64,000 nucleotides of DNA from CAYYUA01 sp964542585 (GCA_964542585.1 CAZIUI010000004.1:1-64000), one strand, 5' to 3'. Shown: positions 8,467 through 17,853, counted from the stretch's first letter. Numbers and translations: made by a program. Notes: a model not told the origin generated them from the sequence alone.

Positions 8467-10380
8467 CTAGGCGTTGTTCGTCTTTTGGTTGGTTTTTGCG
8501 GGCTTTACTTTATCACTCAATTGCTCCTCAAATTCCTGTAAAGCCTGCTCTGTACCAAATACAACGGCAGTATCACCCAGCTCAAGGATTTCATCGGCCT
8601 GTGGCATGTGTAAGCCCGTTTCCTTTTTAAGCATCATCAGGAAGCCGTTACTGGGTAAGGAAAGATCCGCTAAGCGCTGGCCGTCAATTGCTTTATCAAG
8701 AATCGGAACTTCACGAATGGTGTAAGCTGAAAAACTATCAAAAATGGAATGGTAGGTTTGCGGCATGAAAAGGTAATTCTCTACCGCAGTGGCCACCGTG
8801 CTGGGCACATCTACGGATTGGATACCGTTGGCTCTTAGTTGTTGAATATTTTGCTTCCGGTTTGCTACGGCTACCAGGTTCTGGTGTCCAAGGTCATTCT
8901 TAAGAATGGTGGCAATTCGCCGATTTTTATAGTCGGATTCTGTAAGGATCACAACCGGATTAGCCGGCTGCAGGTTAATGGCTTTGTAAACATCCGTATC
9001 TCCAGCATTACCATGAACAACCTCAAGGCCATTAGCCTTCAGGTCCTGCACTTTATGCTCATCCTGCTCTATAATCACATAAGGTTTTTGATGCATCTTT
9101 AGGCTTTCAGCCAGGAGAACACCTGTACCTCCACCTCCTGCAATTACCGTTTTATCGCTGCGGAAAGTACGGGTGGGTTGCAGTTGGTTATAGAATATAG
9201 GTGATATGGTACATGTAATAACGGCCATGATGATAAAAGCGGTGTTGGTAGCCTCTGTTATCACATTTAACTCAAGGCCGATCTGGGCAGCTGCTATGAT
9301 CAAACTGAGCCTGGAAGATAGGAGGAAACCGGCAGCCAAGGATGACTTTAAACCCAAAAAGCGCCCCCAAATACTCCACACAGGAATTACTTTAATGAGA
9401 TAAAGCACTACAAACAGCGCTCCTAAAAACAATAAGGATTGATCAAATTGAAAAAAAGCTTCGAGGTCAATACTTGCACCTACCATGATGAAAAAAATCG
9501 GGATAAAGAAGCCATAGCCCATGGCATCCAGCTTCATCAGTAAGCTTGATCGCTCCTTTTTGCTAAAAAACGACATTAAAAGACCTGCCAGGAAAGCCCC
9601 AAGTATGACCTCGGCATCAATCCATTGGGACATGATGATAAAAAGGAGGATCAATGCGATGGTGCCTCTGACCTTGATCTGAGCAGAAGCGTGCGCAAGC
9701 TGAAGCAGAATACGCTTGAAAAAACGGCGCTTTATCAGGTGGGTGCCTAAATAATATGCTATGAAAAATACCAAAAACAGGCTAAGGATCAGTAGGATTT
9801 CAAACTGTAATCCCTTTTTCAGGTAAGAAGAGGTAAAAGTGAAAAGCAGAATGCTGAGGATATCAGCAATAGCAGCTGCGAGTACGATCATCTGTCCATA
9901 CCTGTGGTTGATCTCCCCCCGTTCTTTTAAAACGGGCATAATGACCCCTACGGACGAGGTGGAAATGATCAGCGTGAAATACCAAATGTTCTGTATGGGA
10001 ATGAAGAGGCTTAGCAGATAGGCACATCCATACCCTAAGAACAATGTCCCCAGAAAAATCCCAAAACCGGATAGTAATGGATTCGTTATGAACGTGCTTA
10101 ACGTTAGGCGGCGCTTGGGTAAGGAAGCGTAAACCTGGTTCACATCCACTTCCAGCCCGCTCAGGAACATCAGAAAAATAAAACCGGATAAGCTGAGGAA
10201 ATCGAGGTAATCAGCGTCCGGCAAAAGTCCCAACACATGATCCCCAATGATAAACCCGGCCAGGATCTCAACAATTACGGACGGTATACTAATAAAGCTT
10301 ATCTGACGAGTGAGAATTGGAACCAGCCAGGCCAGTGCCAAAACAAGGAACAGTGGCCAGAAATCGAAATCAAAATGCAT
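8467..10380 (-). CDS. CPA2-family cation/proton antiporter with RCK (TrkA) domains
   Basis: 637 residues. Residues 1-390 hold about 12 hydrophobic segments of the Na+/H+ exchanger fold of the CPA2 (KefB/KefC) group, with IFLMFLSGLEVD and SVGVIMPVLKERGEI as recognisable segments. After this comes a cytoplasmic TrkA-N Rossmann domain beginning near residue 405 (VIAGGGGTGVLL, then HGNAGDTDV), and a TrkA-C domain (about 545-620). Such proteins exchange K+ or Na+ for protons and are gated by NAD(H) or other ligands through the RCK domain. Substrate and ligand cannot be told from sequence, so I give no Kef name. Upstream is a 110-base gap; lysA follows after 33 bases. Confidence 0.88.
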   Translation of the reverse strand: MHFDFDFWPLFLVLALAWLVPILTRQISFISIPSVIVEILAGFIIGDHVLGLLPDADYLDFLSLSGFIFLMFLSGLEVDVNQVYASLPKRRLTLSTFITNPLLSGFGIFLGTLFLGYGCAYLLSLFIPIQNIWYFTLIISTSSVGVIMPVLKERGEINHRYGQMIVLAAAIADILSILLFTFTSSYLKKGLQFEILLILSLFLVFFIAYYLGTHLIKRRFFKRILLQLAHASAQIKVRGTIALILLFIIMSQWIDAEVILGAFLAGLLMSFFSKKERSSLLMKLDAMGYGFFIPIFFIMVGASIDLEAFFQFDQSLLFLGALFVVLYLIKVIPVWSIWGRFLGLKSSLAAGFLLSSRLSLIIAAAQIGLELNVITEATNTAFIIMAVITCTISPIFYNQLQPTRTFRSDKTVIAGGGGTGVLLAESLKMHQKPYVIIEQDEHKVQDLKANGLEVVHGNAGDTDVYKAINLQPANPVVILTESDYKNRRIATILKNDLGHQNLVAVANRKQNIQQLRANGIQSVDVPSTVATAVENYLFMPQTYHSIFDSFSAYTIREVPILDKAIDGQRLADLSLPSNGFLMMLKKETGLHMPQADEILELGDTAVVFGTEQALQEFEEQLSDKVKPAKTNQKTNNA

Positions 10381-10490
10381 CCTTAAAGTTTAAAAAGATT
10401 GGAGGCTGGCGAAATCCTTAACCTGAATGTGGGTAGTATGTTCGAAATAAAACTGCTGCACTCCCCTGATCAATAAGGCGCCCAGTCGTG

Positions 10491-10760
10491 CTACCGGGAT
10501 TTTTCTTTGATTTCTTTATAGTCGATGTAGTCTTCATCTTTACTGACCGTACTATGGCCATTGGCATTTTCATCTTGTTTAGGGTTATACCGGATGGTGG
10601 TTTGGCCATCATATTGTCGCTTTTGACCCTGGTTATTCGAGCTCTTTTGTTGTTGTTGATAACCTTGGGTTTTTTGATATACCCGGTAAACCTGACCTAT
10701 AAATTGAATGGCTTTATAAATGATGAATAATAAAAAGAAGAAGAAAAGCAACTTCAGCAT
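10491..10760 (-). CDS. Small membrane-anchored DUF4834-like protein
   Basis: 89 residues. One N-terminal hydrophobic helix (residues 3-24) is followed by a Gln/Asn/Lys-rich cytoplasmic tail ending DYIDYKEIKEKSR. This shape and the closing DYxDYxEIKE pattern match DUF4834, a small family of Bacteroidota membrane proteins with no known role. The ATG is 15 bases after the carB stop, so it is probably co-transcribed with carB. The plus-strand and other minus-strand ORFs overlapping it have no family character. Confidence 0.7.
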   Translation of the reverse strand: MLKLLFFFFLLFIIYKAIQFIGQVYRVYQKTQGYQQQQKSSNNQGQKRQYDGQTTIRYNPKQDENANGHSTVSKDEDYIDYKEIKEKSR

Positions 10761-10775
10761 ACAGGTACGCTTTAC

Positions 10776-13604
10776 TTATTGACTCAAATACATGGATTTA
10801 CGCTTGTAGAGTTCCCTGAAATACGGGTCATCGGTGTCCTCAACAAAGCAAATGGATTCTCCCGTAGATTTCATTTCCGGACCTAATTCCTTGCTTATTT
10901 TAGGAAATTTATGAAATGAGAATACAGGCTCTTTAATAGCATAACCAAATTCCTGACGCCTCAGTTGAAAATCCTTTAATTGATGTGTTCCCAGCATCAC
11001 CTTGGTGGCGTAATTCAGAAAAGGAACACTGTAGGATTTGGCGATAAAAGGCATTGTGCGCGATGCTCTAGGATTAGCTTCAATAACGTAAACTTCCTGA
11101 TCCTTTACGGCAAACTGTATGTTTATCAAACCCTGAATGTTCAAAGCCAGGGCTATTTTTTTTGTGTAATCGCGTATTTTTGCTAAAACCTCCTCTGAAA
11201 AGTTGAAAGCCGGCAGCACTGAGTAGGAATCTCCTGAATGGATACCAGCGGGCTCCATATGCTCCATAATGCCCATTATTTCCACATTCTCTCCATCGCA
11301 AATACTATCGGTCTCAGCTTCTTCCGCCCGGTCAAAAAAGTGGTCTATTAAAATTTGATTGCCCGGGATATCATTGAGCAGTTTTAAGACCGTATGCTCA
11401 AGTTCTTCATCATTGATGACAATTTTCATACCTTGACCGCCCAGGACATAAGAAGGCCTTACCAAAATAGGGTAGCCAACCTCATTGGCCAGTGCTAGGG
11501 CCTCATCTACGGTTGTCGCAACGCCATATTTAGGATACGGGATGTTGAGTTCTTTCAAGAGATTAGAGAAAGATCCCCGGTCCTCGGCCAGATCCATATT
11601 ATGAAAACTCGTGCCGATGATCGGGGTGCCGTGCTCATGCAGTTTTTCGGAGAGTTTGAGCGCAGTCTGTCCGCCTAATTGGACGATAACACCTTCCGGT
11701 TGCTCCTTTTCAATAATACTGCGCAGGTGCTCCCAGTAAACCGGTTCGAAATAGAGCTTATCTGAAATATCAAAATCAGTGGAAACTGTTTCCGGGTTGC
11801 AATTAACCATAAGAGCTTCATAGCCAGCCTCTTTGATAGCCTGAATACCATGCACACAGCAATAGTCGAATTCAATACCCTGTCCAATGCGGTTTGGCCC
11901 CGAACCTAATACGATGATCTTCGGACGCTCAGTAACCGGGGATTCGTCAAAGGTTTCATAGGTGGAGTAAAAGTAGGGGGTTTCCGAATGAAATTCAGCC
12001 GCACAAGTATCCACAACTTTGAATTGCCTTTCCAACCCTCTTTGCTTCCGGTGTTCATAAACCTGGTCTTCATTTATCCTTAATTGGTAAGCGATCTGGG
12101 CATCGCTAAAACCCTCTTGTTTTATCCGGTACAACCGATCGTCAGGCACTTGATCAAGCGTATGGTAGCTGCGCAACTCCTTCTCATAGCCTACCAGGTC
12201 TTGAATCTGGTAAAGGTACCACGGATCCATTCGGGTCAACTTTTGAATGGATTTTAGCGGTAATCCCAATTCCAGGGCATCCTTGATATGAAAGAAGCGA
12301 TCAGCCGATGGGTGTTCCAGGCTATCCACCAACCTTTCAATATTGTTTTCCCCTTTGCCATCCCCGCTTAAGCCGTCCCGGTCGGTTTCCAGGCTTTGAC
12401 AAGCTTTTTGAAGGGCTTCATTAAAAGAACGCCCAATGCCCATCACTTCCCCTACAGCTTTCATGGAAAAGCCCAGCTCTTGGTTATAGCCCAGGATCTT
12501 TCGGAAATTCCAACGGGGTATTTTTACGATGACATAATCCAGTGATGGTTCAAAGAAGGCGGATGTATGTTTTGTGACAGGATTCGTGAGTTCATCCAGT
12601 GTGTAGCCAGTAGCTAGTAAGCCCGCGATCTTAGCAATGGGATAGCCAGTAGCCTTAGAAGCCAAAGCGGATGAGCGGGAAACCCTTGGATTGATCTCGA
12701 TGGCAACGATTTCCTCATCAGCCGGATTTAAAGCAAATTGGACATTGCACCCTCCGGAAAAATTCCCCAGGGAACGCATCATTTTGATGGCCATATCCCG
12801 CATTCGCTGATAAGCATGATCGGATAGCGTCATGGATGGCGCAATGGTTATCGAATCCCCGGTGTGGATTCCCATGGGATCCATGTTCTCGATGCTGCAA
12901 ATAATGCAAATGTTGTCATGCTTATCGCGTAAAAGCTCAAGCTCAAATTCCTTCCAGCCCAGGACACCCTGATCAATTAAAACTTCATGAACGGGGGACA
13001 TCTCCAAGGCATGTTCCAGGGCGTTTTCAAACTCCTCTTTTTCCCTTACAACTGCACCGCCAGAACCCCCTAACGTGTAGGATGGACGTAGGACTAGCGG
13101 TAGGTTCAGGTCCTGTGCGATCTCCTTTCCTTCAAGAAAGGAATTAGCAATTCTGGAGCGGGGAACCTTTACACCGATATCCTCCATGAGCTTACGAAAA
13201 GCTTCCCGGTTCTCCGTTTGATCAATAGCATTTAGATCTACCCCAATAGCTTCTACCCCGTATTGTTCCCAGATCCCCTGTTCAGTAGCCTCTTTGAAAA
13301 CGTTCAGGGCTGTTTGGCCCCCCATCGTTGGCAGTACAGCATCGATTTGAGGCTGCTCTTCCAGGATGGCCTGAACGCTTGCGGTAGTTAGTGGCCGTAA
13401 ATAAACACGATCCGCTGTCAGGGGATCAGTCATGATGGTGGCTGGATTGGAATTGACCAATATTACCTCAAATCCATGATCCCGTAGTGATCTTGCTGCC
13501 TGACTTCCCGAATAGTCAAATTCGCAGGCCTGTCCGATCATGATGGGACCGCTGCCTATAAGCAGTATGCTGTTGATGGAAGATGCTGTAGACATAGGGG
13601 TCAA
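10776..13604 (-). CDS. carB: Carbamoyl-phosphate synthase large subunit, lacking the allosteric domain
   Basis: 942 residues; the E. coli enzyme is about 1073. CarB makes carbamoyl phosphate from bicarbonate, ATP and ammonia passed from CarA, feeding arginine and pyrimidine synthesis. Both ATP-grasp halves are present: GSGPIMIGQACEFDYSG and IEINPRVSRSSALASKATG in the first, GSGPNRIGQGIEFDY and VIEANPRASRTMPF in the second. The sequence ends right after DDPYFRELYKRKSMYLSQ, where E. coli CarB goes on into the MGS-like domain that binds UMP and ornithine. This short form is, as I recall, usual in Bacteroidota. Met4 (ATG at 13595) is an equally plausible start, since the promoter lies only about 10 bases before 13604. 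carA is not in the window. Confidence 0.95.
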   Translation of the reverse strand: MTPMSTASSINSILLIGSGPIMIGQACEFDYSGSQAARSLRDHGFEVILVNSNPATIMTDPLTADRVYLRPLTTASVQAILEEQPQIDAVLPTMGGQTALNVFKEATEQGIWEQYGVEAIGVDLNAIDQTENREAFRKLMEDIGVKVPRSRIANSFLEGKEIAQDLNLPLVLRPSYTLGGSGGAVVREKEEFENALEHALEMSPVHEVLIDQGVLGWKEFELELLRDKHDNICIICSIENMDPMGIHTGDSITIAPSMTLSDHAYQRMRDMAIKMMRSLGNFSGGCNVQFALNPADEEIVAIEINPRVSRSSALASKATGYPIAKIAGLLATGYTLDELTNPVTKHTSAFFEPSLDYVIVKIPRWNFRKILGYNQELGFSMKAVGEVMGIGRSFNEALQKACQSLETDRDGLSGDGKGENNIERLVDSLEHPSADRFFHIKDALELGLPLKSIQKLTRMDPWYLYQIQDLVGYEKELRSYHTLDQVPDDRLYRIKQEGFSDAQIAYQLRINEDQVYEHRKQRGLERQFKVVDTCAAEFHSETPYFYSTYETFDESPVTERPKIIVLGSGPNRIGQGIEFDYCCVHGIQAIKEAGYEALMVNCNPETVSTDFDISDKLYFEPVYWEHLRSIIEKEQPEGVIVQLGGQTALKLSEKLHEHGTPIIGTSFHNMDLAEDRGSFSNLLKELNIPYPKYGVATTVDEALALANEVGYPILVRPSYVLGGQGMKIVINDEELEHTVLKLLNDIPGNQILIDHFFDRAEEAETDSICDGENVEIMGIMEHMEPAGIHSGDSYSVLPAFNFSEEVLAKIRDYTKKIALALNIQGLINIQFAVKDQEVYVIEANPRASRTMPFIAKSYSVPFLNYATKVMLGTHQLKDFQLRRQEFGYAIKEPVFSFHKFPKISKELGPEMKSTGESICFVEDTDDPYFRELYKRKSMYLSQ

Positions 13605-13613
13605 AAATTTAGT

Positions 13614-13643
13614 GCAAAATTAACCCAAAAAACCTTTGTTCAA
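13614..13643 (-). promoter_or_regulatory. Bacteroidota-type promoter for carB
   Basis: Read on the minus strand, TTG (13643-13641), 18 bases, then TAATTTTGC (13622-13614) matches the Bacteroidota -33/-7 consensus. The predicted transcription start is within about 10 bases of the first carB ATG, so the mRNA would have almost no leader. Confidence 0.6.
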
Positions 13644-13691
13644 CGGGTTAGCCTGTAAATTGTACATGGTCCATCTAAATTTATCACTTTC

Positions 13692-13700
13692 TACATTTGC
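13692..13700 (+). promoter_or_regulatory. Candidate -7 element for the plsC-like gene
   Basis: TACATTTGC matches TAnnTTTG and ends 3 bases before the ATG at 13704, implying a leaderless or near-leaderless message. I see no clear TTG at the -33 position, so the match is partial. Confidence 0.4.
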
Positions 13701-13703
13701 CTC

Positions 13704-14441
13704 ATGATGAGCGCTGTTAAATGGATATTCCAAACGCTCTGGGGCGTGTGGGGTTTGCTTGTTTTTTTGCTTTCTTTAATAATTGTTACGCCCCTTTACG
13801 TGGTTATCCTCAATTTGGGAGGGCGTTCTCGTCAAAGACAAGCCCACGTTTTATCCAGAATTTGGGCTGAAGTCCTTTTTAAGCTACTCCTTATCAGGGT
13901 TAAAACTTACGGTGCCGAAATCTTAGACCCCCACAAAACCTATGTTTTTGTAACAAATCATGTTTCGCAACTTGACATACCCGCCATGACGTTGGCAACA
14001 CCCCATTTTTTCAAGTTTTTAGCGAAAGCAGAACTAACCAGGATCCCCCTTTTGGGAAAAATTGTTAAGGAGCTGTATTTAACGGTTGACCGTTCAAGCC
14101 TAAAAGGGCGTATGGAAAGCATGACAATGATGCAGGAAGCGCTAAAAAGCGGTACTTGCGTTGGTATTTTCCCGGAAGGGAGTCGCAATCGTTCATCATC
14201 GCCATTAAAAACGTTTCATGATGGTGCTTTCCTCCTTAGCCATAAATCAGGGTACCCTATTGCTGTTCTTACCATTGTAGGTTCAGGAAACTGTTTACCA
14301 GATGATGCCAAGCTCCAGTTAAATCCAGGTGTGATTCACTGCTATTGGGAAACCACTTTAGAAAGTCGTAGGAAAGTCGAGGAACTTAAGGCAAAATCCT
14401 GGAATGCCCTTTGGGAAAGGCTTAATGGTGAAGCTTATTAG
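13704..14441 (+). CDS. 1-acyl-sn-glycerol-3-phosphate acyltransferase (PlsC family)
   Basis: 245 residues. Membrane-associated acyltransferase that adds the second acyl chain to lysophosphatidic acid in phospholipid synthesis. A hydrophobic N-terminal anchor (about 8-38) precedes the catalytic motif NHVSQLD, the H86-X4-D91 pair, then the acceptor-binding FPEGSRNR (around E158). Both are intact. ATGs occur at 13704 and 13707; the second is equally possible. The stop lies 9 bases before the assembly gap, so the downstream neighbour cannot be confirmed. Divergent from carB. Confidence 0.88.
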   Translation: MMSAVKWIFQTLWGVWGLLVFLLSLIIVTPLYVVILNLGGRSRQRQAHVLSRIWAEVLFKLLLIRVKTYGAEILDPHKTYVFVTNHVSQLDIPAMTLATPHFFKFLAKAELTRIPLLGKIVKELYLTVDRSSLKGRMESMTMMQEALKSGTCVGIFPEGSRNRSSSPLKTFHDGAFLLSHKSGYPIAVLTIVGSGNCLPDDAKLQLNPGVIHCYWETTLESRRKVEELKAKSWNALWERLNGEAY

Positions 14442-14450
14442 AAAGTAAGT

Positions 14451-14550
14451 NNNNNNNNNNNNNNNNNNNNNNNNNNNNNNNNNNNNNNNNNNNNNNNNNN
14501 NNNNNNNNNNNNNNNNNNNNNNNNNNNNNNNNNNNNNNNNNNNNNNNNNN
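14451..14550. other. Assembly gap (100 N)
   Basis: Exactly 100 undetermined bases, the conventional size for a scaffold gap of unknown length. The left flank ends in TAAGT and the right flank begins with TAAGT, so the contigs may nearly abut. Nothing can be said about content. Confidence 0.99.
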
Positions 14551-14629
14551 TAAGTTGCAAGATTTTTTGCTCATATTTTGGGAAGACCTGAACATTAAGC
14601 AAGTTTTGCATTCGAAACAACACATTAAT

Positions 14630-16276
14630 ATGGCAAAAACGGCTCAGACTTTTACCGCCAACTATGTAGATGTAGTCCAGGGTTCTATCTATCCTGCAAG
14701 TATAGAGGTAGCTGAAGGTAAAATTGAGGGAATCACAGCCCTAGAGGAAGAAAAACCCGACAGCTACATTTTGCCGGGTTTTATAGATGCCCACGTACAT
14801 GTGGAAAGCGCTATGCTTGTTCCTTCGGAGTTTGCGCGATTGGCCGTTCGGGCTGGTACTATCGGTTCCGTATCTGATCCGCACGAGATTGCGAATGTCC
14901 TTGGTAGGGAAGGCGTTGACTACATGATTGAAAATGGTAAGCAGGCCCCTTTTTACTTCAATTTTGGCGCACCTTCCTGCGTGCCGGCTACAACCTTTGA
15001 AACTGCCGGTGCTGAACTTGACTCACAAGAGGTAGAAGAGCTGCTCAAGTGTAAAGATATCAAGTACTTGTCTGAGATGATGAACTACCCCGGTGTGCTT
15101 AATCACGAGGATGAAGTATGGCGAAAGCTCATGGCAGCTAAAAAATTTCTAAAACCCATAGATGGCCATGCCCCAGGCGTTAGGGGAGAGGATGCACGGC
15201 TTTACGTGGAATCTGGGATATCAACGGACCATGAATGCTCAACCAAAGATGAGGCCCTTGACAAGCTTCGTTACGGGATGAATATTATTATTCGTGAAGG
15301 CAGTGCGGCTAAGAATTTCGAGGCTTTAATAGAACTTCTTGATGAATTTCCGGAAAAAATCATGTTTTGCTCCGATGATAAGCACCCGGATGACTTGGTA
15401 AAAGGTCATATTGATCAGCTGCTGGCGAGAGCCATCCACCATGATATAGATGCGATGAAGGCCATTAAAGCAGCGACTTACAATCCCGTAAAGCACTACG
15501 GGCTTGATTGTGGCTTGGTTCAGGAGGGTGACCCAGCTGATTTTGTGATGGTAAAGGATCTCAAAAACTTTGAGGTTGAGGCTACCTATATCAGTGGCCA
15601 GTTGGTGGCTGAAAAAGGCGAAACCCGGATTGATAGTGTTGACAATGAGCCGATCAATTTTTTCAAGCAAAAACCTATATCTACCAAAAATATTGCCCTT
15701 AAAGCAAAAACCAACTGGGTACAGGCCATTAAACCCGCTGATGGTGCCTTGCTTACACAAGGAGAAAAAAGCCGGATTTACAAAGAAAAAGGGTATGCCT
15801 ACAGCAATGTACATGAAGATGTGCTTAAGCTGGTAAACATCAATCGTTATCAGTCCAGCGCAAAACCCATGGTGTCTTTTATTAAGGGTTTTGGGCTTCA
15901 GCAGGGGGCCATTGCTTCAAGTGTGGCGCATGATAGCCACAATGTGTTAGCAGCAGGGGTAGAAGATGACGCCATTGTGAAAGCAGCTAATTTGGTGATT
16001 GAAAATAAAGGTGGCATTGCCGTAGCCACCCAGGATGAGGTTAAAAGCCTGCCTTTACCGGTTGCCGGCCTTATGAGTACTGAAGACGGTTTTAGTGTAG
16101 CCGAGCAGTACGAACAGCTTGATCAAAAAGCCAAATCGCTGGGTTCAAAGCTAAGTGCGCCTTTTATGACCCTCTCTTTTATGGCCTTGCTGGTAATTCC
16201 CGAGCTTAAGATCAGCGATGAGGGCCTATTTGATAGTACCATTTTCGACTTTACTGATGTCTTCATGAAAGAATAA
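14630..16276 (+). CDS. ade: Adenine deaminase
   Basis: 548 residues. A metal-dependent amidohydrolase converting adenine to hypoxanthine and ammonia (purine salvage). The metal-binding opening is FIDAHVHVESAML, followed by DPHEIANVLG, DGHAPGV, the STDHE segment and FCSDDKHPDDL, in the order typical of the Ade family. The C-terminal half contains SVAHDSHN and the late LPLPVAGLMS motif. The frame is open upstream to the N gap, but I take ATG 14630 (MAKTAQTFTANY) because the 25 residues before it show no family similarity. lpxH begins 2 bases after the stop, so the two are probably co-transcribed. Confidence 0.93.
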   Translation: MAKTAQTFTANYVDVVQGSIYPASIEVAEGKIEGITALEEEKPDSYILPGFIDAHVHVESAMLVPSEFARLAVRAGTIGSVSDPHEIANVLGREGVDYMIENGKQAPFYFNFGAPSCVPATTFETAGAELDSQEVEELLKCKDIKYLSEMMNYPGVLNHEDEVWRKLMAAKKFLKPIDGHAPGVRGEDARLYVESGISTDHECSTKDEALDKLRYGMNIIIREGSAAKNFEALIELLDEFPEKIMFCSDDKHPDDLVKGHIDQLLARAIHHDIDAMKAIKAATYNPVKHYGLDCGLVQEGDPADFVMVKDLKNFEVEATYISGQLVAEKGETRIDSVDNEPINFFKQKPISTKNIALKAKTNWVQAIKPADGALLTQGEKSRIYKEKGYAYSNVHEDVLKLVNINRYQSSAKPMVSFIKGFGLQQGAIASSVAHDSHNVLAAGVEDDAIVKAANLVIENKGGIAVATQDEVKSLPLPVAGLMSTEDGFSVAEQYEQLDQKAKSLGSKLSAPFMTLSFMALLVIPELKISDEGLFDSTIFDFTDVFMKE

Positions 16277-16278
16277 GC

Positions 16279-17082
16279 ATGCAGGCACTCAAAGCGTCAG
16301 AAAGTGCTAAGGTCTATCTGGCTTCTGATTTTCACTTGGGGGTGCCTGATAGAAAGGCTAGCCAAAGGAGAGAGCAACGGATTGTTAATTGGCTAAGCCA
16401 TATTGAAAATGATGCCGGTGCTTTAATCCTACTGGGTGACCTTTTTGACTTCTGGTTTGAATACAGCAATGTTATTCCTAAAGGATTCACAAGACTCTTG
16501 GGTATGCTTGCCAGGATGAGCGATAAAGGTTTGCCGATCTACATCTTTACGGGTAATCATGATCTGTGGATGAAGGATTATTTGAGCCATGAAATCGCAG
16601 CAAAGGTTTTTCACGAGCCCCAATGGTTTGATATTAACGGTCAGCTTTGTTACCTGGCGCATGGGGATGGTTTAGGCCCAGGTGATCACGGGTACAAGAT
16701 GCTGAAGAAAGTATTTACCAATAAGCTGGCTCAATGGCTTTTCAGATGGATTCATCCCGACATTGGTATCCGAATGGCTAATTTCTTTTCCGGTGTTTCG
16801 AGGAATTCCCAAGATTCTACAGCTGAGGGGCAATTTTTGGGTGAGGACCAGGAATACCTCGTCCAACATGTCAAGAACCTCATGGCTCAGCAACACCTTG
16901 CTTCTTATTACATCTTTGGCCATCGGCATTATCCTATGAAATATTGCTTGGGATCAGAGGTATTCTATGTAAACCTTGGAGATTGGCTTAACCATGATAC
17001 ATATGCCGTACATGATGGTGATGAGCTTTTGCTGAAAACTTTTGATCAACCCTATTTGGATAAAAATCCCTATAAGTCGTAA
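16279..17082 (+). CDS. lpxH: UDP-2,3-diacylglucosamine diphosphatase
   Basis: 267 residues. A calcineurin-like metallophosphoesterase that hydrolyses UDP-2,3-diacylglucosamine to lipid X in lipid A synthesis, at the inner face of the inner membrane. The dinuclear metal site is complete: D17 and H19 (SDFHLG), D54 (GDLFDFWFEY), N93-H94 (GNHDLWM), H128 (HGDG), H215 and H217 (GHRHYP). The GDLFDFWFEY motif separates LpxH from other metallophosphoesterases. It lies 2 bases after the adenine deaminase gene and 28 before comF. Its presence indicates a lipid A-bearing outer membrane. Confidence 0.9.
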   Translation: MQALKASESAKVYLASDFHLGVPDRKASQRREQRIVNWLSHIENDAGALILLGDLFDFWFEYSNVIPKGFTRLLGMLARMSDKGLPIYIFTGNHDLWMKDYLSHEIAAKVFHEPQWFDINGQLCYLAHGDGLGPGDHGYKMLKKVFTNKLAQWLFRWIHPDIGIRMANFFSGVSRNSQDSTAEGQFLGEDQEYLVQHVKNLMAQQHLASYYIFGHRHYPMKYCLGSEVFYVNLGDWLNHDTYAVHDGDELLLKTFDQPYLDKNPYKS

Positions 17083-17110
17083 ATTAGATCTGAGTAGATA
17101 AAGACTGAAG

Positions 17111-17824
17111 ATGTTAGGTGAAACTGTTCATCAGGCTTGGCATGGCTTCGTGGACTTATTCTACCCCAGGTTTTGTCCGGCATGTAGTACATCTCTGAAG
17201 GTAGGGGAAAGGTATTTATGTTTGAATTGTTACTACACTTTGCCTGAAACCGATTTTTTAACGGTTAGGAATAATCCCATGGAAAAAACCTTTTGGGGCC
17301 GTCTCCCCTTGCAAAAAGCTGCTGCTTACTTAAACTTTACCAAAAAAGGAAAGGCCCAAAGGCTTGTTCATGCCGTCAAATATGAAGGGCATTGGGACCT
17401 GGGAAGGTATATTGGGTATCAGTTCGGTACTCGTATGGTTGAAAGCCGATTTAGCAAAGGTTTGGATTCCCTAATACCCGTACCTTTACATCCTCAAAAA
17501 GCCAAACAAAGGGGTTATAACCAAGCTGAAGCATTTGGGCTTGGGGTTAGTGAAGCCACAGGCATTCCTATGTTTACAGATGTTATTAAACGTAGCACAG
17601 CCTCCTCTACGCAAACACGTAAAGGACGCTATGACCGGTGGTTAAATGTTAACAATATTTTTGACATGAACCAGGAAACCTCGCTTGAAAGCCAGCATGT
17701 ATTGTTATTTGATGATGTGATGACAACGGGAGCAACCCTTGAAGCTATGGGCCATACCATGCAGACCTTTTCCAACGTTAAAATTAGTGTGGCAACGGTG
17801 GGTTTTGCTGCAGCTTTAGCCTGA
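17111..17824 (+). CDS. comF: ComF-family phosphoribosyltransferase-like protein
   Basis: 237 residues. An N-terminal zinc-finger pattern (FCPACS, then CLNCYY) is followed by a phosphoribosyltransferase fold, with the PRPP-binding loop VLLFDDVMTTGATLEA near residues 196-211 and the conserved KQRGYNQAE segment. ComF proteins are needed for DNA uptake in naturally competent bacteria, and PRTase-fold homologues are widespread in non-competent ones. No other competence gene is nearby, so the name is by homology only. It is the third gene of the run starting at the adenine deaminase gene. Confidence 0.88.
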   Translation: MLGETVHQAWHGFVDLFYPRFCPACSTSLKVGERYLCLNCYYTLPETDFLTVRNNPMEKTFWGRLPLQKAAAYLNFTKKGKAQRLVHAVKYEGHWDLGRYIGYQFGTRMVESRFSKGLDSLIPVPLHPQKAKQRGYNQAEAFGLGVSEATGIPMFTDVIKRSTASSTQTRKGRYDRWLNVNNIFDMNQETSLESQHVLLFDDVMTTGATLEAMGHTMQTFSNVKISVATVGFAAALA

Positions 17825-17853
17825 TATTTGAGCCCACTATTTAAATTGCTTTC

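Noticed and set aside
10418..10612. 64-codon minus-strand frame overlapping the DUF4834-like gene
   Set aside because: Out of frame with the gene and without family character.
14422..14625. Frames crossing the N gap
   Set aside because: They exist only because N codons are read as open.
14555..14629. Upstream extension of adenine deaminase to 14555
   Set aside because: The extra 25 residues have no family similarity and abut the gap; ATG 14630 fits the family start.
15326..15814. 162-codon minus-strand frame inside adenine deaminase
   Set aside because: Antisense shadow; the plus strand has the complete enzyme motifs.
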